Notes: generated by a model not told the origin, from the sequence alone. A stretch of 46,079 nucleotides of DNA from an uncultured Bacteroidales bacterium (GCA_903929315.1 CAIYUC010000098.1:1-46079), one strand, 5' to 3'. Positions 17,317 to 25,807 are shown, numbered from the stretch's first letter. A program made the numbers and translations.

Positions 17317-17838
17317 ATGAAAAGCTATTTAATTAAACAAGGGAATCATTATTGCAATGTCAGCATTTTCGAACGGTTATTTTCCATCGGGACCAATGTA
17401 AAAAGGATTTTCTTCAGCTTTAAGCTTCACCCTGAATGCTGGTGGTCGCCGGCCCGGAATTCCGATGACAATGACCTGAATAAATTATACGGTTTATCTT
17501 TTGGATTGAACTCCGATCATTCCAATTCCGTAAGACTGGCCTGGAAACCCGATTTCAAGGTAAACAACAAGATCGATATTTACGGTTATATTTATGATGA
17601 GAAGCAGACAGATCCCAAACAAACCTCACTTTACATCACTTCGGTGCAAGCCGGTGCGGACTGTATGGCGATGATAACAAATAATGGCGATAAATATGAG
17701 TTCATGGTCAACAGTGTAAATGCAGAAATGCCAAATACGCATCCCGATCCAGGTCTTTGTTTCCGGCTGTTCCCTTATTTCGGAGGGAACAATACTGCAC
17801 CCCATAATATGACCATTGAGATTGGACTTCAGTCGTAA
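17317..17838 (+). CDS. Hypothetical protein
   Basis: A 173-residue soluble protein with no signal peptide or transmembrane segment. I do not recognise the family. It is rich in aromatic residues and beta-type segments (LSFGLNSDHSNSVRLAW, KIDIYGYIYDEKQ, GDKYEFMVNSVNAEM, RLFPYFGGNN), which suggests a beta-sandwich, possibly a small ligand-binding or jelly-roll domain. The Met at 17317 follows an A/T-rich leader with an imperfect -7 box (TATATTTA near 17290). It appears monocistronic: it is followed by a remnant of a secreted protein, and the DUF559 unit behind it runs on the other strand. Codon use looks like that of the neighbours. Confidence 0.7.
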   Translation: MKSYLIKQGNHYCNVSIFERLFSIGTNVKRIFFSFKLHPECWWSPARNSDDNDLNKLYGLSFGLNSDHSNSVRLAWKPDFKVNNKIDIYGYIYDEKQTDPKQTSLYITSVQAGADCMAMITNNGDKYEFMVNSVNAEMPNTHPDPGLCFRLFPYFGGNNTAPHNMTIEIGLQS

Positions 17839-17901
17839 ATACTTTTTCTTTAACATCTCCCTTAATGGTAATTCATCATGAAAAAGATTATACTTCCATG
17901 A

Positions 17902-18033
17902 TGTTTACAGGTATGTTATGCCTTGCAAAAGGAAAAAACCGAAATTGATATAAGCGGTTTTTCAAAAGGGCTTTATTTATTGAAGGTAACCTATGGTGAT
18001 AAGGAAGAGGCTACAAGGATTCTGAAAGAGTAA
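17902..18033 (+). pseudogene. Remnant of a T9SS sorting-domain tail
   Basis: A frame opened by a stop at 17899-17901 encodes CLQVCYALQKEKTEIDISGF then SKGLYLLKVTYGD and ends KEEATRILKE at 18031-18033. The pattern I-D-I-S-x-x-x-x-G-x-Y-x-L-K-V-x-x-G is the end of a type A T9SS sorting domain. No start or body of a secreted gene is present; the 173-residue gene ends 60 bp upstream in a different context. It is most simply a deletion remnant. Confidence 0.55.
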
Positions 18034-18107
18034 ATGGAATTGTTTCTTTAACACCCCCCTGTTTATATCTTATAATTATCAACTATACCAAAGGGATAAT
18101 CGTTTAC

Positions 18108-18115
18108 TATATTTG
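18108..18115 (+). promoter_or_regulatory. Bacteroidota -7 box (TATATTTG) before the PhoH gene
   Basis: TATATTTG matches TAnnTTTG and predicts a start near 18122, 16 nt before the ATG at 18138. No good -33 box at 19-21 nt spacing. Confidence 0.45.
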
Positions 18116-18137
18116 ACCAGACGATAATTTACCTTTC

Positions 18138-19475
18138 ATGCCCGTAAAAAAACCCAGGGAAAAGAAAATCTTTGTTCTTGATACTTCCGTAATCCTTTAT
18201 AATCATAATGCGCTCCGTAGCTTTGAGGATAATGATGTAGCCATCCCGATAACGGTCCTCGAAGAGCTCGATGATTTCAAAAAAGGAAATGATACGATCA
18301 ATTTTGAGGCACGGGAATTTATCCGCATAATGGATAAGCTTTCCGACAGATCTTCGCTGACATCATGGATTTCGCTTGGCATGCCAAAAGGAGGGAAATT
18401 CAAGGTGGTGATGAATGAACAAAGCGAGGTAGATGCTGTTAAGGTCTTCGGAGAAAACAAACCGGACCATCGCATCCTGAATACAGCTCTTATCATGATA
18501 GCAGAAAACCCGGATAAGAAAGTGATCCTGGTTACAAAAGATATCAACCTCCGGTTAAAAGCCAAATCCCTCAATATCCCTGCCGAGGATTTTGAAACGG
18601 GCAAGATCAAGGATGTTGATTCACTTTATGCGGGGAAATCTTTATTGGAAGGGGTTGAGAAGTCAGTGATCGACATGATCTATTCGGATGGTTCCTGTTC
18701 TCCGGAGTATTTAGGGATTACAAATCCCATCCCGAACCATTATTTTATCCTGAAAAACGGGAAAAACTCAGCCCTGACATTTTACAACCCGGTCAGCGAA
18801 AGAATTGAAAAGATCGAAAAACATTCCTGTTACCGCATCATCCCACGCAATGCGGAACAGGTATTTGCGTTCCACGCCATTTTAAACCCGAATGTCAAAC
18901 TCGTCACATTACAGGGTATTGCAGGAACAGGGAAAACTCTTCTGGCCCTGGCCGGGGCCCTGGAACAAAAAAAGAATTTCAAGCAGATTTACCTTGCAAG
19001 ACCTATCGTACCCTTAAGCAATAAAGATATCGGGTACCTGCCGGGAGATATCAAATCGAAGCTGAACCCCTATATGGAGCCGCTCTGGGACAATCTGAAA
19101 TTCATACAAAACCAGTACGGAGAGAAAGACAGGGAATACAAGGTGATCGCCGATGCCATTGAAAATGAAAAACTTGTTATAACACCCCTTGCATATATCC
19201 GTGGACGAAGCATATCCAATGTTTGTTTTATCGTCGACGAGGCGCAGAATCTTACCCCACACGAAATTAAGACCATAATTACCCGCGCGGGTGAAAATAC
19301 AAAGATCATTCTGACAGGTGATATCTACCAGATCGACACCCCATACCTTGATGCACAAAGTAACGGATTATCCCACCTGATCGACAAGATCAAGAAGCAT
19401 CCGATCTATGCACACGTGCGGTTGGAGAAAGGAGAACGGTCGGAATTGGCAAACCTGGCCAATGAATTGTTGTAG
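18138..19475 (+). CDS. PIN-PhoH fusion ATPase (PhoH2/YlaK type)
   Basis: A 445-residue cytoplasmic protein fusing a PIN ribonuclease domain (about 10-150; FVLDTSVILYN gives the first acidic residue, TVLEELDDFKKG the second group, and LVTKDINLRLKA the third) to a PhoH P-loop ATPase (about 230-445). The Walker A motif is GIAGTGKT near residue 260 and Walker B is CFIVDEAQNLTPHEIK near 367, followed by the sensor motif IILTGD. PhoH2 proteins studied elsewhere act as RNA helicase/RNase. Here the same activity on RNA is likely. All key motifs are present. It is transcribed alone from a nearby -7 box. The stop is followed at once by TTTTCAC word repeats. Confidence 0.93.
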   Translation: MPVKKPREKKIFVLDTSVILYNHNALRSFEDNDVAIPITVLEELDDFKKGNDTINFEAREFIRIMDKLSDRSSLTSWISLGMPKGGKFKVVMNEQSEVDAVKVFGENKPDHRILNTALIMIAENPDKKVILVTKDINLRLKAKSLNIPAEDFETGKIKDVDSLYAGKSLLEGVEKSVIDMIYSDGSCSPEYLGITNPIPNHYFILKNGKNSALTFYNPVSERIEKIEKHSCYRIIPRNAEQVFAFHAILNPNVKLVTLQGIAGTGKTLLALAGALEQKKNFKQIYLARPIVPLSNKDIGYLPGDIKSKLNPYMEPLWDNLKFIQNQYGEKDREYKVIADAIENEKLVITPLAYIRGRSISNVCFIVDEAQNLTPHEIKTIITRAGENTKIILTGDIYQIDTPYLDAQSNGLSHLIDKIKKHPIYAHVRLEKGERSELANLANELL

Positions 19476-19550
19476 CACTTTTCACCATTCGTTTTTCACT
19501 CTTCTTTTTTACCTTTTCACTTTTCGTTTGCACTTTTCATTTGCACTGGT
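19475..19550. repeat. TTTTCACTTTTCGTTTGCAC word repeat, left arm
   Basis: A pyrimidine-rich run of TTTTTCAC, CACTTTTCGTTTGC and CACTTTTCATTTGC words. Its reverse complement pattern appears at 19980-20075, on the other side of the four-helix-bundle gene. Confidence 0.65.
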
Positions 19551-19570
19551 GGCTTCTACCACCCCATGCT

Positions 19571-19948
19571 TCACATTCCATTCTTTTTAGCCGTTTTAAT
19601 GGATGTTACCAAAATGCTGATGATCTCTTTTATTAATAATGTTAATGGTTTATAAACATCTTCCTCCAAATCTCCTCCTGCAATCATAATGTTCAACCAG
19701 TAATTTGTCTCATTCGCTTCTTTCAATGCTACAGAAAGCTTATTAATAAAATCTGCACGAGATTGGGCAAATTCAGCTTCGGAAATCAAGGCGCCAACTG
19801 CAGTTCCAGCTCTTGAAAACTGATTATAAAGCTGACCTTGTTTCTTCAGTTCACGAAGAAATTTGCAAATCCCACTGACCCCGATGCCAAGTAAAAAACT
19901 TTTTTCCTTTAGAATTGATTTTTCCCTCATAACGATGTATTTTGACAT
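19571..19948 (-). CDS. Four-helix-bundle protein (23S rRNA intervening-sequence / Avd-like family)
   Basis: Up to 125 residues; the Met at 19930 (MREKSILKEKSF) matches the usual start of the family better than that at 19948. The sequence is nearly all helix with family marks KEKSF near the start, FSRAGTAVGALISEAEFAQS in the middle, and SVALKEANETNYWLNIM near the end. The family is known from intervening sequences in 23S rRNA genes and, as Avd, from diversity-generating retroelements; in most chromosomes these genes stand alone with unknown function. Here there is no rRNA gene or reverse transcriptase nearby. The gene is framed by long word repeats in inverted orientation (19475-19550 and 19980-20075), similar in plan to the DUF559 unit. 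Confidence 0.85.
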   Translation of the reverse strand: MSKYIVMREKSILKEKSFLLGIGVSGICKFLRELKKQGQLYNQFSRAGTAVGALISEAEFAQSRADFINKLSVALKEANETNYWLNIMIAGGDLEEDVYKPLTLLIKEIISILVTSIKTAKKNGM

Positions 19949-19979
19949 TAATCGGTCGGGAGGGTAAAAGGTAATACGT

Positions 19980-20075
19980 TTTTTGAAAAAAAGTGAAAAT
20001 GAAAAGTGAAAATGAAAAGTGAAAAACGAACAGTGAAAAATGAAAAACTAAAAACGAAAAGTGAAGAAGAAATGA
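19980..20075. repeat. GTGAAAAATGAAAAGTGAAA word repeat, right arm
   Basis: A purine-rich run of GTGAAAATGAAAA, GTGAAAAACGAACA and CGAAAAGTGAAGA words. It is the inverted counterpart of 19475-19550 and fills most of the gap before the glutaminyl cyclase gene. Confidence 0.65.
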
Positions 20076-20084
20076 GTTATTACA

Positions 20085-21095
20085 TCATTTTTCGTTATAT
20101 ATCACCGTCAGTAAAGTTTGCCCCACGGCATTGAGCGTGTTCTTATCAATGGAAGCCAGGTTGTCTTTTGTGGTATGCCAGTATGGGTAAAAGCCCGTTT
20201 CACTACTCCTGTCGAGATGAATAATATCAATTGTGGGAATACCCCTGATCTTATTTACAGGGACATGATCGTCCGTGATTTGGCCACCTTCATCGTAAAG
20301 AAAATATCTCGAGAAACCGATCCGGTTTGCTGTTTCCCAAACAAGTTTAACAATATCCGGTGCATAATGCATGGAAAGCCCTTCCATAAGGAAGGTTGCA
20401 TTCGGAGCTCCCACCATATCCAACAGGATCCCATACTTTGCAAAATAATTGGCTTTATGCGGCTGGTTAGCCCAATATTGTGAACCCAATCCCCAGAAAT
20501 CTTCCGTATTTACATTAGATTTCCAATCTTGTGGCGGGCCATAATCTTCTGCATCGAAAAGAATGATATCGACACCGATGAGAGGTTTTGAAATACTTAT
20601 TTGCCGAGCAATATCCAGCAATATCCCGACACCGCTTGCCCCGTCGTTGGCGCCATCGATGGGTTTATTATGGTTTTTGGGATCCGGATCATGGTCGGCA
20701 TATGGCCTCGAATCCCAATGAGAGCATAGAAAAATACGGTTATTTGTCCCGGGGTTAAAGGAAGCAATGATATTACTGAAATTTAATATTGTTCCATTGT
20801 AAGCTTTGACAGTACCTTTCTGAACGGTCACATTCTGACACCAGGATTTCAGCTTATTTATAAGAAATACTGCACATTTCTCATGGGCAGGGGAATTCAT
20901 TACACGGGGTCCGAATGCAAGCTGTTGCACCACATAGAAATAGGCAGAATCAGGATTAAATTCAGGCACTTTTATTGCGATTGTCTTCTTTTCTGTTGTT
21001 TCTCCCTCCGACCCGGTTTTCTTGGGTGTTAAATTACAGGAAATCAGCATTGATGCGAAAATCAGAGTCAGGAAATAATTTATTGTTTTGTTCAT
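20085..21095 (-). CDS. Periplasmic glutaminyl-peptide cyclotransferase (M28-fold lipoprotein)
   Basis: A 336-residue lipoprotein: signal peptide with lipobox LISC20. The M28-type zinc hydrolase fold carries SH126WDSRPYAD, GAND151GASG, FDAE183D184YG and TDDH277VPV, matching the single-zinc site of type II glutaminyl cyclases (Asp, acidic residue, His) with E183 as acid/base. The close resemblance in length and in motifs such as AFGPRV, DAEDYGPP and GILLDMVGA points to the Porphyromonas-type glutaminyl cyclase rather than an aminopeptidase, which would need two zincs. The reaction turns N-terminal Gln of exported proteins into pyroglutamate. Several exoproteins in this window expose Gln after signal cleavage. 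The gene is last in a run rng-hflX-lnt-this gene, 26 bp after lnt. Confidence 0.87.
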   Translation of the reverse strand: MNKTINYFLTLIFASMLISCNLTPKKTGSEGETTEKKTIAIKVPEFNPDSAYFYVVQQLAFGPRVMNSPAHEKCAVFLINKLKSWCQNVTVQKGTVKAYNGTILNFSNIIASFNPGTNNRIFLCSHWDSRPYADHDPDPKNHNKPIDGANDGASGVGILLDIARQISISKPLIGVDIILFDAEDYGPPQDWKSNVNTEDFWGLGSQYWANQPHKANYFAKYGILLDMVGAPNATFLMEGLSMHYAPDIVKLVWETANRIGFSRYFLYDEGGQITDDHVPVNKIRGIPTIDIIHLDRSSETGFYPYWHTTKDNLASIDKNTLNAVGQTLLTVIYNEK

Positions 21096-21121
21096 TTTAG
21101 AAAAGTTTAAGGATCAATCGG

Positions 21122-22870
21122 TTAACTCATCTGATTATTCAACTGTTTTCTATTTTTAAACCAAAGAAAAAGTGTGAGCAGAAAAAGACCTGCCCCACAG
21201 AATACGGCGATTCGTGCAAGATAATCTCCGTGCTTCACATAAAAAGTCAGTTTTGAATTGGCGTTGATAGTCCCCTTTATTACAGCCGGTTCCCAGTATT
21301 TTGTTTTTTGGGAGGCATCACCACGTTGATCAATGAAGGCTGAAATACCTGTATTGGCTGAACGGGCGATACACCTGCGTGTTTCAATGGCACGCAATGC
21401 TGCAAAAGAAAAATGCTGGCGGTATCCTGCGGTATTTCCCCACCAGCCATCGTTTGTAATAATAAACATTACCTCAGCGCCATTTTTCACAAATTCTGCA
21501 AAAAATTCTCCAAAGATCGATTCATAGCAAATTATAGGCGACACTTTAACGGTTTTTACCGTGGAGTAAACTTTCTGGATTTTATCGGTTCCAAGGGTTC
21601 CAACAATACCCCCAAGATCGATGGCAAACCGTTCAAGGAACTTAAATCTTCCGAATGTAGGTAAGGACTCAACTCCAGGGGTCAGCTTCGATTTGTGGTA
21701 AAGTTGCAGACTGTCGCTGGCATTGATGAGAATAGCCGAATTATAAGCGTTATAATACGCATTTGTATCGGTGAATTTCCTTGCTGAACCAGGAAGTATT
21801 TCGTTTTTCTCAAACCTCCGGAAGGTTGAACCACCGATCAGGATATTAAGGTTCTGGTAACGTCTGATAACATCTCTAAGGAGATGAATACTGCTGAATG
21901 TCCTGATATTATTCTCCCACATTTCTTCCTGGATAGCCGATTCTGGTGCCGCAAGGAAATTCGTATTGTTGTCCAGCTCCGGACCTGCCATCTTTATGAT
22001 CCGGCCGATAACGACCGTTGGCGAAACAGTATATTGCTCATTGTAAGGATCAAGGTTGGGTTGAACCACTATGACATTTACCGGATGTTTTTCTTCTTTG
22101 TAATTTTTGTAAATAATGTGGGAGATCATAATCGGGATCAGGATCAATAGCAGCCAAAAGCCTGCTGCCAGATGCCAGATGCCGGATACCAGATGCCAGA
22201 TGCCGGATACCGGATGCCGGATGACGGATACCAGATGCCGGATGCCAGATGTCGGATGTTGTAGCCCCGAAGAATTCGGGGTAAACTCCTCGGAAATCCC
22301 GCTTTTGCGGGACCGGATGCCAGATGCCTGATGCCTGATAATTTGAAATCCAAGAATATTAACAACAAGTATCCAAAGCGTTCCTCCGAATGTTCCCGTA
22401 TACTCATACCATTCAACCCATTTATACCAGGAGGAAAACCCGTTTCCCAGATTCAGCCATGGCCAGTTCAGGTTCCAGTTCAGATGAAGATATTCAAATG
22501 CCATCCAATAAAACACAAGGCACGCATAGCCAGCGGTGTTATTCTTCAATTGCTTTTTGGAAAAATGAAACAGGTTGAATACAACAGCCATGAATAAAGA
22601 ATTCAGAAAAATTGCCAGGATGGCCCCCATCCCGGTAGAATTATAGATCCACCAGGTTGTAAGACCATTCCAGATTAAAAACGCTGGTAATGAATAAAAC
22701 AGCAGGCTGAATTTAATAAACCGGTGTTTATTCTGTGAAATATAGTCTTCAACAAACAGAAGAGGAACGATTCCGATGAACAAGAGCCCGGGAAAGCCCC
22801 TTACCGGCCAGCCCAAAGCGAGTAACAGGCCGGATAATACGGAGATTGAAAACAAATGGTATTTTTTCAT
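21122..22870 (-). CDS. lnt: Apolipoprotein N-acyltransferase with a repeat-encoded insert
   Basis: A 582-residue inner-membrane enzyme that adds the third acyl chain to lipoproteins. N-terminal membrane segments (about 1-175) include GLLLALGWPVRGFPGLLF; the nitrilase domain (about 265-530) has the catalytic set E310 (APESAIQE), K393 (YHKSKLTPGVE) and C448 (ICYESIFGE). A last membrane helix follows (about 548-570). Odd feature: residues about 176-236 (SGIRHLVSVIRHPVSGIWH pattern) are encoded by an array of GGATGCCAGATG words plus two palindromes, which fits an intergenic repeat captured in frame between membrane helices. The catalytic part is intact, so the enzyme is probably functional. It lies between hflX (56 bp upstream) and the glutaminyl cyclase. 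Confidence 0.93.
   Translation of the reverse strand: MKKYHLFSISVLSGLLLALGWPVRGFPGLLFIGIVPLLFVEDYISQNKHRFIKFSLLFYSLPAFLIWNGLTTWWIYNSTGMGAILAIFLNSLFMAVVFNLFHFSKKQLKNNTAGYACLVFYWMAFEYLHLNWNLNWPWLNLGNGFSSWYKWVEWYEYTGTFGGTLWILVVNILGFQIIRHQASGIRSRKSGISEEFTPNSSGLQHPTSGIRHLVSVIRHPVSGIWHLVSGIWHLAAGFWLLLILIPIMISHIIYKNYKEEKHPVNVIVVQPNLDPYNEQYTVSPTVVIGRIIKMAGPELDNNTNFLAAPESAIQEEMWENNIRTFSSIHLLRDVIRRYQNLNILIGGSTFRRFEKNEILPGSARKFTDTNAYYNAYNSAILINASDSLQLYHKSKLTPGVESLPTFGRFKFLERFAIDLGGIVGTLGTDKIQKVYSTVKTVKVSPIICYESIFGEFFAEFVKNGAEVMFIITNDGWWGNTAGYRQHFSFAALRAIETRRCIARSANTGISAFIDQRGDASQKTKYWEPAVIKGTINANSKLTFYVKHGDYLARIAVFCGAGLFLLTLFLWFKNRKQLNNQMS
22163..22345. repeat. CCGGATGCCAGATG word array and two palindromes inside lnt
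   Basis: About ten near-copies of CCAGATGCCGGATAC run from 22163 to about 22258. Then come the palindromes CCCCGAAGAATTCGGGG (22264-22280) and CCCGCTTTTGCGGG (22299-22312), and more CAGATGCCTGATG words to 22340. The total array is a multiple of codons without a stop in the lnt frame. Confidence 0.85.
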
Positions 22871-22926
22871 CCCGGGAATGGAATTTACAAATGGAGCGGA
22901 GGCAAAGTTATCAAATATCTGTCATA

Positions 22927-24114
22927 CTAACTTTTTGTCCATTCAAGGGACGGGTACCGTTTAATCCTGATGCTTTTCACTTCATTATAGATCATCTCCT
23001 TCAATCTTTCAATATTCAAATTTTCCGTAGCTGAAATAAATAAAGAAGGTACATTCGATTTTGCCACCCATGTTTTTTCCATTTCTTCAAGTGTGATATT
23101 TTTCTTATGAACCGGGGTGAGGTCATCCGGGTCCTTCTCTATGTGCGAATAAAGATCGGTCTTATTAAACAGTATTATCGTCGGTTTATCGGATGCCCCA
23201 ATATCTGTCAATGTTTGTTTTACTACATTGATCTGTTCCTCGAAATCGGGGTGTGAAATATCTGCAATATGAACCAGCAGATCAGCTTCCCTCACTTCAT
23301 CCAGTGTGGATTTAAAAGATTCGATTAATGAGTGAGGTAATTTCCTGATGAACCCAACGGTATCTGTCAATAAAAAAGGCAGGTCATGGATCACCACTTT
23401 CCGGACAGTAGTATCAAGTGTTGCAAACAATTTATTTTCTGCAAAGAGATCGGATTTACTGAGCAGGTTCATGATCGTGGATTTGCCCACATTGGTATAT
23501 CCGACCAGGGCAATACGAACCATTTGTCTCCGGTTTTTTCGTTGTGTGGCTTTTTGCTTGTCAATCTCTGTAAGTTTCTTTTTTAACAAAGAGATACGGT
23601 ACCTGAGTATCCGCCGGTCCGTTTCGATCTCCTGTTCACCCGGACCTCTGAGACCAATGCCCCCGCGTTGCTTTTCCAGGTGTGTCCACATACGGGTCAA
23701 CCTTGGCAGCAGGTATTCGCACTGGGCCAGCTCGACCTGTGTTTTTGCATAAGAAGTTTTTGCACGTCGCGCAAAAATATCGAGGATCAGGTTATTCCTG
23801 TCGAGGATCCTGCATTGAAGGACTTTTTCAATATTTCTGATCTGGCTGGGTGAAAGCTCATCATCGAATATCGCCATATCCACTTTGTTAGCATTGATAA
23901 AATCCCGGATTTCATCAAGCTTACCTTTACCGACATATGACCTGGCATCCGGATAATCCAGTTTCTGGGTGAATCTTTTTACGGGGAGTCCACCGGCCGT
24001 GTCCACAAGAAAAGCAAGTTCATCGAGGTATTCATTCACTTTTCCGGTATCCTGGTCTCCGGTTACAAGTCCGATAAGAATGGCGGTTTCTTTTTTCTGG
24101 GAGGTATCGATCAT
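22927..24114 (-). CDS. hflX: Ribosome-associated GTPase HflX
   Basis: A 395-residue cytoplasmic GTPase that binds and splits stalled or stressed ribosomes. The HflX N-terminal domain (about 1-195) shows the Gly-rich YVGKGKLDEIRDF and IFDDELSPSQIRN, the linker RGGIGLRGPGEQEIETDRR is typical, and the G domain has G1 GYTNVGKST (near 205), G3 DTVGFIRKLPH, and G4 NKTD. The C-terminal extension is short, as in most Bacteroidota. Placed between rng and lnt on the same strand; the 54-bp gap upstream carries a CTTCAAGCTACAAG word repeat. Start at 24114 fits the family length. Confidence 0.96.
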   Translation of the reverse strand: MIDTSQKKETAILIGLVTGDQDTGKVNEYLDELAFLVDTAGGLPVKRFTQKLDYPDARSYVGKGKLDEIRDFINANKVDMAIFDDELSPSQIRNIEKVLQCRILDRNNLILDIFARRAKTSYAKTQVELAQCEYLLPRLTRMWTHLEKQRGGIGLRGPGEQEIETDRRILRYRISLLKKKLTEIDKQKATQRKNRRQMVRIALVGYTNVGKSTIMNLLSKSDLFAENKLFATLDTTVRKVVIHDLPFLLTDTVGFIRKLPHSLIESFKSTLDEVREADLLVHIADISHPDFEEQINVVKQTLTDIGASDKPTIILFNKTDLYSHIEKDPDDLTPVHKKNITLEEMEKTWVAKSNVPSLFISATENLNIERLKEMIYNEVKSIRIKRYPSLEWTKS

Positions 24115-24167
24115 GCTTCAAGCTACAAGCTACAGGCTGCAAACTTCAGGTTGCAGGCTTCAGGAAT
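24115..24167. repeat. GCTACAAGCTACAGGCTGC word repeat between rng and hflX
   Basis: Near-copies of CTTCAAGCTACAAGCTACAG and CTGCAAACTTCAGGTTGCAG fill the gap. It begins one base from the hflX start codon and ends one base before the rng stop codon. Confidence 0.6.
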
Positions 24168-24168
24168 C

Positions 24169-25719
24169 TTACATTTTAATTTCATCACCGTTCCTGTTAA
24201 AGAAATGATATTCAAGAAAATGGTAAGGGGTTTGTGGGACCAGACGAATCCATTTCTTATATTTTCGAAACCATTTCCACCGGATGCTAAAAATTCCTTT
24301 GGTGAGAAAAGCAAATATGTACGGATGTACGAATAATGTCAGATGAGGCTCATTTTGTTCACGAATCAGGTAGCTGATATTATTTTCGATATCATCGACG
24401 AGGAGGACACTGGGGCGGATTTCGCCGGTACCGTCACAGGTTGGACATTTTTCAAGGATATGGACATTCATTTCCGGCCGGACCCTTTGCCGGGTGATCT
24501 GAACCAGCCCAAATTTACTGGGAGGAAGAATCGAATGCTTGGCCCGGTCTTTTTTCATTTCTTCCTTTAGTTTTTCAAAAAGCTTCCTGCGGTTAACACC
24601 AAGGTTCATATCGATAAAATCAACCACGATGATCCCGCCCATATCACGGAGCCGCAGTTGACGCGCAACTTCACCTGCTGCTTCAAGATTCACCTCCATT
24701 GCATTCGTCTCCTGGCTTTGTTCGGAGTTTACACGGTGTCCGCTGTTGATATCGATCACATGCAATGCTTCGGTATGTTCTATGATCAGGTAAGTGCCGC
24801 TTTTGATGGTCACGATTTTGCCAAAGGAATTTTTAATTTGCTTGTCAATCCCGATATTCTCAAAAATGGGGATTTTACCGGAATATAATTTAAGAATATT
24901 CACTTTCTCCGGTGCAATTTTCTGCAGGTAGGCCTTTATTTCCTCGTATAACACCGTATCATTCACAACAATATTATTAAAATCAGGATTGAGCATATCC
25001 CTGATGATTGCTGAGGAACGGTCCATTTCACTGATAATTCTTTGTGGGGCTTTGGCAGAAACAAGCTTTTGGGAAATGATCTCCCATTTTTTATAGAGGG
25101 TGCGGAGATCCATATCAAGATCCGCCACCAGCTTATTTTCTGCAACGGTCCGGATGATAATCCCGCAGTTCTTTGGCTTGATGCTGACGATAAGCCTCTT
25201 GAGACGGTTGCGTTCTTCCGGACTTTTAATTTTTTGTGAGACAGATATTTTATCCGAAAACGGGATCATCACAAGGTATCTTCCTGCAAATGACAATTCG
25301 GAAGAAACCCGTGGGCCTTTGGTTGAAATCGGTTCTTTGGCGATTTGTACCAGGATCTGCTGGTTAGGCTTCAGAACCTGGGTGATCTTCCCCGTTTTCT
25401 GGATGTCTTCCTCCATCCTGAAATCGGCAATAGAAAATTGTCCGCTGGTTACGGATTGGGCAAATTTGATGAATTTAAGGAGCGAATTTACCTGGGGTCC
25501 AAGGTCGAGATAATGTAAAAAAGCATCTTTTCCATAGCCTACATCGACAAATGCCGCATTGAGACCTGGCATGATCTTTTTGACTTTACCGAGGTAAATA
25601 TCACCAACTGCAAATTCAGTGTTGGATTTTTCCTTGTTAAGTTCTACGAGAAGTTTATCCTCGATAAGCGCAATTTCAGCCTCGGAAGAGGTTGAATTGA
25701 TAATTAATTCCTTATTCAC
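24169..25719 (-). CDS. rng: Ribonuclease G/E family endoribonuclease
   Basis: A 516-residue protein with S1 RNA-binding domain near the N-terminus (about 38-120, VGDIYLGKVKKIMPGLNAAFVDVG region, truncated here to GDIYLGKVKKIMPGLNAAF) and the RNase E/G catalytic core including HVIDINSGH (catalytic Asp), IIVVDFIDM (second Asp) and the zinc-link CPTCDGTG. It cleaves single-stranded RNA and would process 16S rRNA ends and mRNAs. It lacks the long C-terminal degradosome scaffold of RNase E. In Bacteroidota it commonly follows hup, as here. A strong stem-loop (25808-25857) separates it from the small basic protein gene. It is followed by hflX on the same strand. Confidence 0.95.
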   Translation of the reverse strand: MNKELIINSTSSEAEIALIEDKLLVELNKEKSNTEFAVGDIYLGKVKKIMPGLNAAFVDVGYGKDAFLHYLDLGPQVNSLLKFIKFAQSVTSGQFSIADFRMEEDIQKTGKITQVLKPNQQILVQIAKEPISTKGPRVSSELSFAGRYLVMIPFSDKISVSQKIKSPEERNRLKRLIVSIKPKNCGIIIRTVAENKLVADLDMDLRTLYKKWEIISQKLVSAKAPQRIISEMDRSSAIIRDMLNPDFNNIVVNDTVLYEEIKAYLQKIAPEKVNILKLYSGKIPIFENIGIDKQIKNSFGKIVTIKSGTYLIIEHTEALHVIDINSGHRVNSEQSQETNAMEVNLEAAGEVARQLRLRDMGGIIVVDFIDMNLGVNRRKLFEKLKEEMKKDRAKHSILPPSKFGLVQITRQRVRPEMNVHILEKCPTCDGTGEIRPSVLLVDDIENNISYLIREQNEPHLTLFVHPYIFAFLTKGIFSIRWKWFRKYKKWIRLVPQTPYHFLEYHFFNRNGDEIKM

Positions 25720-25807
25720 TCTACAGTATTTTTAATCCCGTATCATTGATAGTTCATCAATGATCTCATTGACCTAAGGAATTGCAGCAGGCGATAATCA
25801 AGGGAGA

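Noticed and set aside
19571-19948. Diversity-generating retroelement (Avd-like gene)
   Set aside because: No reverse transcriptase or template/variable repeat in the window; most such genes are stand-alone.
22163-22345. CRISPR-like direct repeats
   Set aside because: Words are near-tandem with no unique spacers of constant length, and they are read in frame by lnt; no cas genes in the window.
22144-22416. Minus-strand 90-codon ORF inside lnt
   Set aside because: An alternative frame of the repeat array; open only because the words lack stops in several frames.
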